Assembly: GCA_020629965.1 (NCBI GenBank)
Contig: JAHDCG010000006.1
Coordinates: forward strand, 24,669-88,668
Reading direction: 5' to 3'
Length of the DNA stretch: 64,000 bases
Origin: Saprospiraceae bacterium
GTDB lineage: Bacteria > Bacteroidota > Bacteroidia > Chitinophagales > Saprospiraceae
Shown here: one piece after another, positions 1 through 6,701 of the stretch
Layout: every line of letters starts with the position of its first letter
Position numbering within the stretch: the stretch's first letter is position 1
Notes under the pieces: model-generated
Told to the model about the DNA's origin: nothing
The model's database searches: none
Seen by the model: the letters and a program-made list of their open reading frames with translations, nothing else
Made by a program: the position numbers and the translations under genes

Positions 1-492
1 TTCTTCTACATTCGTGCCTTTGCTTACAGCGGCATGTTTCGTTACAATTCCAAAGGCCTGTTCAACGTACCCTACGGCGGCATCGCTTACAACGGTAAAG
101 ATTTTAAAAAACAAATCGATTATCTGCGCTCACCGGAAGTACGCGCCCTGCTGAAAAATACAAAAATCGAGCGCAGCGACTTCTCCGACTTTTTACAAAA
201 ACACCCGCCGACCGCCGATGATTTTATCTTTCTCGACCCGCCTTACGATACGGAGTTTTCGACCTACGCCAAAAATACTTTTGATCGGCAAGACCAAATT
301 CGTCTCGCGGATTATTTAATCAAAGACTGCCCCGCCAAATGGATGATGGTGATTAAAAAAACGGATTTTATCGCGGATTTGTATTTCGATAAAGGCTTGA
401 ATATCAACGTTTTCGACAAGAAATATTTGGTAAGTTTTATGAACAGGAACGACAAAAAAACAGAGCATTTGATGATTCGGAATTACGGATGA
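1..492 (+). CDS. DNA adenine-N6 methyltransferase, D12/Dam class, C-terminal part
   Basis: The reading frame is open from the first base of the window (FFYIRAFAYSGMFRYNS), so the 5' part of the gene lies outside. The visible 163 residues contain the catalytic DPPY motif (residues FIFLDPPYDTEFSTY, about base 225-270). Upstream is the SGMFRYN...FNVPYGG segment typical of the target-recognition region of class D12 enzymes. The family transfers a methyl group from S-adenosylmethionine to N6 of adenine in double-stranded DNA. The N-terminal SAM-binding FxGxG motif should be upstream of the window and cannot be checked. No partner restriction gene is visible downstream. Whether it is an orphan methylase or part of a restriction system is therefore open. 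Confidence 0.85.
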   Translation, partial: FFYIRAFAYSGMFRYNSKGLFNVPYGGIAYNGKDFKKQIDYLRSPEVRALLKNTKIERSDFSDFLQKHPPTADDFIFLDPPYDTEFSTYAKNTFDRQDQIRLADYLIKDCPAKWMMVIKKTDFIADLYFDKGLNINVFDKKYLVSFMNRNDKKTEHLMIRNYG

Positions 493-610
493 TTTTTAGA
501 CAGGATTTTGGACAGGATTTTTTGGATTTTTTCTCGTTTTACCTTGACAGCATTTATTTGATGCGAAAAAAATTGATTGAGTGTGTAACAAGTCAGGTGC
601 GATTACCCGA

Positions 611-697
611 CTCGTAGCGTCCCGATTTTAGTCGGGACCTGCTGTTACTTTTAAAATTAAAACAGCTTATCGACTAAAGTCGATGCTACGGTACGAG
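611..697. repeat. Structured intergenic element with nested hairpins
   Basis: This stretch folds on itself. Outer arms CTCGTAGC (about 611-618) and GCTACG...ACGAG (685-697) enclose two hairpins, GTCCCGA/TCGGGAC (619-638) and ATCGAC/GTCGAT (669-684). Related GACTRAAGT hairpins followed by GGGACAGGC occur near 10550 and 56160, so this looks like a dispersed intergenic repeat family. Function is unknown; it could act as a bidirectional terminator between the converging methylase and TonB-receptor genes. Confidence 0.55.
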
Positions 698-731
698 AAA
701 GCCGCCGGCACGTCCCAAAACGTACCGGCGG

Positions 732-787
732 CTCTCCTCTCTCCTCTCTCCTCTCTCCTCTCTCCTCTCTCCTCTCTCCTCTCTCCT
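732..787. repeat. Heptanucleotide tandem array, 8 x CTCTCCT
   Basis: Eight perfect copies of CTCTCCT lie immediately 3' of the TonB-receptor gene. The last two bases of the array are part of that gene's stop codon (TAG on the minus strand at 786-788). A second array of the same unit lies at 10774-10815. Confidence 0.95.
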
Positions 788-3296
788 AAAACCTCAACTT
801 CACCCCCAACAAAAAGTTAGCCGGCGCCTGCGGGTACAAGCCCGTCAGATTGAACTGATTTTCATTGTCCGTATCCGTTTCTTTTTGCCCGTAGGGGTCG
901 CCCTCGATCGGGTCGAAAGACGCGACGCGAAAGCGGTAAATCCAACCGGCTGCGCTGTAACGCGTGCTTGTAAAGTTGCGCACCAAGAAATTTATCGTCA
1001 CTTCTTTGATGTACTTTTTCGGGCGCAAAGTATAGCGCAAACCCGTGTCCGCCGTCCAATAAGAAGGCAAAGCCGCGTCTTCGTTCGAGCTGTTATCCAA
1101 GAATTGTTTTCCGACAAATTTATTGGCGAGTGAGAAAGTCAAGTCTTGTCCTTCCGCGTTCGGCAGCAAGTGCACGAGCATTTCCGCGCCGCTGACAATC
1201 GACGGTGACAAAGCCAAATCCGTGTCTTCGCGCAGCACGGCATCCTGTGCACCGGTGTCCCAGTTGTCGATGTATTCCGTGAAAGAGGCGATGCGATTCT
1301 GACTCAGAGTCAGGTTTCCGTTAAACTCCAAATAGTCCGATAGTTTCGCGCCGCCGACCACCTCTACACCCGCGCGGTACGCCTCGGGTACGTTGGTGCG
1401 CACGTAAGAGCCGACGTCGGTGAGCTGCCCCGTCGGTACGAGCGCGTTTTCGTAATCCATGTAGTAAAAGTTCACGTTGAGCGCAGCATTTTTCCATGCT
1501 TTGCGGACACCGATTTCGGTATCGTACAGCGTTTCGTGCTGCGGTATGTCGGTGATGCCGTCTCCGTCCGTGTCGCCTGCGTCGGTGAAATCGCTGCGGT
1601 TCGGCTCGCGGTTGGCGACTGCGAAAGAGGCGTAGGCGGACAGATTTTTCGCAAAATTGTAATTCAAACCGACTTTCGGATTGACGAAGTTATAGGTGTG
1701 CTGTTGTGTAATGTCCAGCAAAGTATTGTCGATGCCGTCGATGCGGTAGTCGAGGGCGCGGTATTGCACATCCAAAAAGGCATTCAGCGCGGGCGTGACG
1801 GCAAAGTTTGTTTTGGAGTAAATATTAAAATCCGTTTTTTCGCCCGTGTTGTCGTAGTAGCGATTGCCCTGCTCGGTGTCGCCGGTGTAACGCGCCCAAA
1901 TGACCTCGCCGTAGTGGTCGCCGATGTAGCGATTCCAAGCCCCGCCGAGGGTGGTGCTGATTTTTTGGTTGTCGCTGCGGTAAGTGACGTTGTAAGTCGC
2001 GCCGTAAAAATGATTATCCAACCAACGGCGTTGAATGAGGTCGGGAGAAAAATTCGTGACGGTATCGACCAAAGGCGGAAATTCCAAACCGAAATCCGGA
2101 TAATTCGCGCCGCCTTCATACAACTCAAAAAAGCCGAAGCCTCGGGTATAATGCAGCGCGGCATTGGCGTCGAGGTTGCGCGAGAGTTGACGACCGTAGA
2201 GCAGTTGATAGTGCTTTTGCGTGTAATCATCGACCTCGTTGTCGTGCGGCTCACCGGGTTTGGCGGTGCCGGCGGAGTTGAAGCGGCGCAAATCGGGGTC
2301 GTCGCCGTATTGCAGCGGCACACCGTTCCAAGCCTGATAAGTGACTTCGTGACCCGCAAAATGATTGAGCCGCAGCACGTCTTTTTCGCCGTGATAAGCG
2401 GCGGTCAGAAAGTAAGAATTGAGATCGACCGAAGCGCGGTCGATGTAGCCGTCGGAAGTCAAAGAAGAGGCTCTGCCCTCGAAGGAAAATTTGTCGTTAA
2501 GCATACCGGAACCGAACTGCACGTTACCTTTCAGCGTCCCGAAAGAGCCGACCGAACCGTTGACTTCCGTGAAGGCGACGGGGTCCGGATTGGCGGTTCC
2601 GATGTTGATGGTCGCACCGAAAGCACCCGCTCCGTTGGTCGAAGTACCGACACCGCGCTGCACCTGCACACTGCTCGTCGAAGAACTCAAATCGGGCATA
2701 TTCACCCAAAAAACGCCCTGCGACTCGCTGTCATTGACGGGAATGCCGTTAATGGTGACGTTGATGCCCGTCGGCTCGACCCCGCGAATGCGAATGCCCG
2801 TGTAGCCGATGCCCGTGCCCGCATCCGAAGTGACAACGGCGGAGGGCGTGTAGCGCAGCAGATAGGGCATGTCCTGACCGAGGTTGCGCTCTTCGAGTTT
2901 TTCCTCATCGACGTCGGTGAAGGCGAAAGGTGCATTTTCACCGGCGCGGGTTGCGGAGACGATGACCTCCTCGGCGGCGTAGCTTTTTTCGGCTAAATTG
3001 ACGGAGACTTGCTGGCGTTTTTCACCGACGGGAAAAACTGCCGCTTTGCGCATGGTCTCGTAGCCTAAGTAACTGAAAATCAGCTCGTAACTCGCACCGG
3101 CGGTCAGATTTTGCAAACTGTATTTGCCTTGTAAGTCCGTAACCGTGCCCGTCGTCGTGCCGGCGATGAGGACGGAGGCACCGACCAAAGGTTCGTCATT
3201 TTCGGACGTAACGGTGCCGTAGATTTGCGCTGTTTGTGCCGTCAAAAAGACGGGTAACAACAGCGCGAAAATTGCTGTAAATAATTTAAAATTCAT
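786..3296 (-). CDS. TonB-dependent outer-membrane receptor, probable thiamine transporter
   Basis: This is an 836-aa outer-membrane receptor. Residues 1-20 form a signal peptide ending TAQ. A CarboxypepD_reg-like beta-sandwich follows (about 22-105, VYGTV-type start, GTVTDLQGKYSL). The plug (about 125-235, with GIRIRGVEPTG and VQRGVGTSTNGAGAFGATINI) comes next, then a beta-barrel ending in the aromatic LLGVKLRF. Such receptors import scarce ligands into the periplasm using energy from TonB-ExbB-ExbD. A TPP riboswitch precedes the gene on the same strand, so the natural inference is uptake of thiamine, its phosphates or a precursor, repressed when TPP is plentiful. No inner-membrane thiamine permease gene is adjacent. 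The receptor family call is firm. The ligand rests on the riboswitch alone. Confidence 0.9.
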   Translation of the reverse strand: MNFKLFTAIFALLLPVFLTAQTAQIYGTVTSENDEPLVGASVLIAGTTTGTVTDLQGKYSLQNLTAGASYELIFSYLGYETMRKAAVFPVGEKRQQVSVNLAEKSYAAEEVIVSATRAGENAPFAFTDVDEEKLEERNLGQDMPYLLRYTPSAVVTSDAGTGIGYTGIRIRGVEPTGINVTINGIPVNDSESQGVFWVNMPDLSSSTSSVQVQRGVGTSTNGAGAFGATINIGTANPDPVAFTEVNGSVGSFGTLKGNVQFGSGMLNDKFSFEGRASSLTSDGYIDRASVDLNSYFLTAAYHGEKDVLRLNHFAGHEVTYQAWNGVPLQYGDDPDLRRFNSAGTAKPGEPHDNEVDDYTQKHYQLLYGRQLSRNLDANAALHYTRGFGFFELYEGGANYPDFGLEFPPLVDTVTNFSPDLIQRRWLDNHFYGATYNVTYRSDNQKISTTLGGAWNRYIGDHYGEVIWARYTGDTEQGNRYYDNTGEKTDFNIYSKTNFAVTPALNAFLDVQYRALDYRIDGIDNTLLDITQQHTYNFVNPKVGLNYNFAKNLSAYASFAVANREPNRSDFTDAGDTDGDGITDIPQHETLYDTEIGVRKAWKNAALNVNFYYMDYENALVPTGQLTDVGSYVRTNVPEAYRAGVEVVGGAKLSDYLEFNGNLTLSQNRIASFTEYIDNWDTGAQDAVLREDTDLALSPSIVSGAEMLVHLLPNAEGQDLTFSLANKFVGKQFLDNSSNEDAALPSYWTADTGLRYTLRPKKYIKEVTINFLVRNFTSTRYSAAGWIYRFRVASFDPIEGDPYGQKETDTDNENQFNLTGLYPQAPANFLLGVKLRF

Positions 3297-3409
3297 TGAA
3301 ATGTAAGTAAACTCTGTTGAATAATGCCGAAAGTCAGGGGTTGACTCCGGTTTTATCCAAACCTTCGCGGGGAAGCGATTCCGCTCGGAGAGAAGCGGAA
3401 AGAAGCATC

Positions 3410-3551
3410 CTCATTTCCCTTCCCGGGATTATCCGGGCAGGTTCGAAGGGTATTATCTCAGGACTTATTTTGAGATTTTAGATGTTAGACGTTAGATTTT
3501 AGACTGCTGTCTTTACCTGATTTCTCGTAAAAAAAGTCCACCCCTAATGAG
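3410..3551 (-). promoter_or_regulatory. TPP (thi-box) riboswitch
   Basis: Read on the minus strand, the element has P1 arms CTCATT (3546-3551) and AATGAG (3410-3415) and the conserved AGGGGTG. P3 arms are GGACTT and AAGTCC. After them come CTGAGA, ATACCC, TTCGAACCTG, CCGGATAATCCCGGG and AGGGAA. These match the thi-box consensus in order. The P3 loop is enlarged and carries a heptad array (3474-3506). Downstream, before the start codon, lies a strong hairpin TTCCGCT/AGCGGAA (3379-3400) that may be part of the expression platform. It controls the TonB receptor whose start codon is about 110 bases further on. TPP binding normally switches expression off. Confidence 0.9.
3474..3506. repeat. Heptad array GATTTTA/GATGTTA/GACGTTA inside the riboswitch P3 loop
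   Basis: Four 7-bp units (GATTTTA GATGTTA GACGTTA GATTTTA) plus a partial unit lie between the two arms of P3 of the TPP riboswitch. The same units form the array after the GDSL esterase gene at 10359. Confidence 0.85.
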
Positions 3552-3634
3552 CAGGGGCAAAGGTAGGGAAAATCGGAAGGCAATTGATTTTTTACGCTGA
3601 TTATTATGATTCTTTAAGATTTACGCTGAACGGC

Positions 3635-6580
3635 TTATACTCTTACTAACTTAAAAATCACCCGCTCCCCTCCTTCCCCCGTCACCTCCAGAAAATAAAC
3701 ACCGCGCGCTAAATCGCCTACCGAAAAATTCAGAAAATGACTGCCGATTGCAAGTTCTTCGTGCAGCAGATTTTTGAGCAGGATGCCGCGCCCGTCGTAC
3801 ACATTCAGCGTGACCGCCGTCGGTAAAGTCAGCGCAAAACGCACATCGAGCAGGTCTTGTACGGGGTTGGGAAAGACGTTGAGGTCGAGAAAAAATTCGC
3901 CGGCGTAGGCTGCCGGGGCGGGAATATTCGTCGCGCCGGGACTGCCGAAAGGGTGTACGGATTTCCAATTTTTTTGCCGGTCCGTGTCCAAGTCGGGGCG
4001 CAGTAATTCCAGAGTGCCGCCGTTGCCGTTCGCGGTCTGCGGCTGCGGCGGGGCGGAGGTGTAGGTCATATTTCCTCTGCTTTCGCCGCGTTCGTTGTAC
4101 AGCGTGACGGTGCCTTTATCTTCGGGCAGATTGAAATTGAAATCGGCATTCAGCGGCTCGATTTCGGGATAAACGGCGCGAAATTTTTCGCCGTCTTTCG
4201 AAATTATCAGATAGCCTTTACCGGGGATGAGCGTACCGGCGGGCAGCACCAAACTGTCCGGACTCGCCGCCTCGCGCAACACCCAACCCGAAATATCGAC
4301 TTCGTGGTCGAGGTCATTATACAGTTCTATCCAGTCTTCGGTGTTCCGGTTTTCGGCGGAGTGATAGTTGACTTCGTTGATATTCACACCTTTGTCGGGG
4401 CTGACAAAATTTCTGAAAACGGGGATGAGCGTAAAGTCTTTTTTCAGGTCAAAAACCAAAGTCGGATCGGTACTCAATGTGTCGCCTTCCCAGTGCAGAA
4501 AAACGGCGTTCGGCTCGGCTTGTGCGGTCACAACAATCGGTACGGTTTCAAAATAATCACCGCTCCAGCTTTCTTCCTGTATGTCCAATCGATTGTTAAT
4601 CAACACTTTACCGTGTGCAAAATCGGGGCTTTGCAAATCTAAAGTATGATAAGCGGGCAATGCCAACTCGTCGAGCATGTAGCCTTTTATCCACTCGGGG
4701 CGTTCGGTTGCGAAGAGGGTCAAACGGTCGTGATGCTCTGCAAATTCCGCAAAATCTCCGTCCCAACGCTCATAATGCGCGGGCAGTTCCGCGATAACAC
4801 TCGCCTTCGTTTCGGCGATGCGGGCGAGTACATTTTCGGGCAGAAAACGGGAATTTAACTCGTCCGCAAAACGATTTACAAAAATGTTGCGAAACTCGGT
4901 GCTCTCCAGCAGTTTTCGGAAAAGAAAAGTGGACCATGCGGGATTTGACCAGGAGGTCGGTTCGGTTACCAAAGCAAATTCGAGCGTATTGTGGCCGTGC
5001 GCATTCGGAAACCAGCCGGCAAAACCAAAATCAGTATCGTATAATATCCACCGCCATTTTCGCCCCGGCGCGCGCCAAAATTTGATATTATTGCCGGGCC
5101 AGTCCATGTTGGCCGCGTAGATTTGTGCCGTTTGATACATCGCATAATTTTCAATATCTATTTGTTCTTCAATGTATTCATAAACCTCGGGGTCGGCGGC
5201 GGTGCCGTTTTCCAGTATTTCCAACATCTCAAAATAGGCGGTATTATCACCGTCCACCACGGTACCGTCAAATACCAAAAGGTCGATTTCTTCCGGCTCG
5301 ACGTCGTAACGCGAGGCTAAAAAATGCTTACTGACTTTTTCACGCATATTATACATACCCCAATATTCGCCGTTGAGATAAGTCGCCGCCGAGCGGTGCG
5401 CCTGTATTTCGATGCCCGCGCCCTCCAGCAATCCGGTGTACATAATGTCGCGAATATTGGAAGCCAAAAAATCGTTGCCCGAGTTGCGCAGCACTATCGA
5501 CTGAAATTCATCAAAATCGCGAGTCTCGAAAAACGGGTAGTTTATCTCCTCCGTGCCGTATTGTTTACGCGCAAAGAACGCCAAAGAACGCTGAGGATTC
5601 GAGCGACTGTAACCGCCGAAAATCTTTACGCCGGCGTCAAATTCCGTGTGATCCGTGCCGTCCGGTTCGTAAAAAGAAAAATGCGCGGGACGCTCCCAAT
5701 CCTGATGAAAATTGGCACCGCTGTACGGCGGGTCGGATGCATAGGTGTAGCCGAAAGCATAAATTCCCGTATTTTCGTCGAAAAAATTATCGGGTTCGGT
5801 GATAATCGAAACTACGGGCAAAGTGTGCGACACATCGACCAAAAAAGCGCGTGACCGAGTGCGCGAAGGCAGATAATTTTCGAGAAAAACCCGCGCACGC
5901 AGCACCGTTTTTTCATTGAGTTGTAAACCTGCGGCGGGAAAAACCGCCGAGTTTTCGTCGGGCAAAAGCGCGTCGGTCGTGTAGCGAATGATACCGCCCG
6001 GCACTCCGGTCGTGAGTTGCAACACCAACGGTGCGCAGACACCGCCGGGGTGCGAAAAGCTGATATCGTCGGGTAAAATGCCCGCAAAACCCTGCGCGGG
6101 ATTGGCATTTCCGGGCGTCGTTTCGGACAAGACAGCCGGTTCGTTTCCGCCCGCCGGCAGACCGTAGGCATAGTACTGCAAACCGCCGGGCAGAGTCAAC
6201 GTGTGCGCCTCCGTGCCGTCGGGTCGGTAGAGGTGCAACGTTTCGCCGTTGTCCGAAATTTTAAAATCGGTGTGCAAATTAAAAGTATTCTCCGTGCGAT
6301 TTTTGTCGGAAGCCCACACGCGCAAATAACTGCCGGGGAAAAGATTTTTGTCGGGAAAAATCCACGGTTCGCTGCCCTCGGGGTCGTCGGTTATCGACCA
6401 ACCGGCGAGGTTGACGACGGCATCGCCGGGATTGTGAATTTCAAACCAATCGGGGCTGTCGCCGTCTTGGTCGAGACGGTCGTGATTGGCGGAGACCGCC
6501 TCGTTAATCAGCAAATTTTGCGCTTGATTATTCAGGGAAAAAAGAAAAAACGGGAATAAAAGTATAATTCGGGTAAGCAT
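3635..6580 (-). CDS. Secreted CotH-kinase / lamin-tail-domain protein 1, T9SS cargo
   Basis: The protein has 981 aa. A signal peptide (1-20, ending NNQAQ) is followed by a lamin-tail domain (about 22-140, INEAVSANHD...DWFEIHNPGD). A chitobiase-C-terminal-like beta-sandwich comes next (about 165-245, IRYTTDALLPDENS). A CotH-type atypical kinase domain (about 250-640) has the NN-IKFW and WRWILYDTDFGF metal/nucleotide motifs. A second lamin-tail domain follows (about 750-870, INEVNYHSAENRNTEDWIELYND). The C-terminus is a T9SS sorting tail starting VFPNPVQDLLDVRF. CotH proteins phosphorylate other proteins, as shown for the Bacillus spore coat. Here the substrate is unknown and the protein should act outside the cell or on its surface. 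The next gene upstream is a paralogue of identical length. Confidence 0.88.
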   Translation of the reverse strand: MLTRIILLFPFFLFSLNNQAQNLLINEAVSANHDRLDQDGDSPDWFEIHNPGDAVVNLAGWSITDDPEGSEPWIFPDKNLFPGSYLRVWASDKNRTENTFNLHTDFKISDNGETLHLYRPDGTEAHTLTLPGGLQYYAYGLPAGGNEPAVLSETTPGNANPAQGFAGILPDDISFSHPGGVCAPLVLQLTTGVPGGIIRYTTDALLPDENSAVFPAAGLQLNEKTVLRARVFLENYLPSRTRSRAFLVDVSHTLPVVSIITEPDNFFDENTGIYAFGYTYASDPPYSGANFHQDWERPAHFSFYEPDGTDHTEFDAGVKIFGGYSRSNPQRSLAFFARKQYGTEEINYPFFETRDFDEFQSIVLRNSGNDFLASNIRDIMYTGLLEGAGIEIQAHRSAATYLNGEYWGMYNMREKVSKHFLASRYDVEPEEIDLLVFDGTVVDGDNTAYFEMLEILENGTAADPEVYEYIEEQIDIENYAMYQTAQIYAANMDWPGNNIKFWRAPGRKWRWILYDTDFGFAGWFPNAHGHNTLEFALVTEPTSWSNPAWSTFLFRKLLESTEFRNIFVNRFADELNSRFLPENVLARIAETKASVIAELPAHYERWDGDFAEFAEHHDRLTLFATERPEWIKGYMLDELALPAYHTLDLQSPDFAHGKVLINNRLDIQEESWSGDYFETVPIVVTAQAEPNAVFLHWEGDTLSTDPTLVFDLKKDFTLIPVFRNFVSPDKGVNINEVNYHSAENRNTEDWIELYNDLDHEVDISGWVLREAASPDSLVLPAGTLIPGKGYLIISKDGEKFRAVYPEIEPLNADFNFNLPEDKGTVTLYNERGESRGNMTYTSAPPQPQTANGNGGTLELLRPDLDTDRQKNWKSVHPFGSPGATNIPAPAAYAGEFFLDLNVFPNPVQDLLDVRFALTLPTAVTLNVYDGRGILLKNLLHEELAIGSHFLNFSVGDLARGVYFLEVTGEGGERVIFKLVRV

Positions 6581-6607
6581 AATTTCAGTCGGAATTATTT
6601 TGATGTT

Positions 6608-6692
6608 GTTTAGGCGTTTAGGCGTTTAGGCGTTTAGGCGTTTAAAATGCCCGGTTTTTCTTAAACGCTTAAACCTCCTAAACGCTTAAACC
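6608..6692. repeat. Octamer array (GTTTAGGC x4) with inverted CTTAAACG/C array
   Basis: Between the two CotH genes, four copies of GTTTAGGC (6608-6639) are followed by the near-complementary units CTTAAACG, CTTAAACC, CTAAACG and CTTAAACC (about 6660-6692). The two halves can pair into a long hairpin. It could serve as a terminator for the upstream CotH gene or as processed intercistronic RNA. This is one of two arrays here with an 8-bp instead of a 7-bp period. Confidence 0.8.
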
Positions 6693-6701
6693 GCAAAGAA
6701 T

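Noticed and set aside
732..787. Possible CRISPR array
   Set aside because: The units are 7 bp without spacers and there are no cas genes in the window; these are simple tandem repeats.
1536..2996. 486-codon open frame on the plus strand
   Set aside because: It is antisense to the TonB receptor, has no motif or signal peptide, and the composition is that expected from a GC-rich opposite frame.
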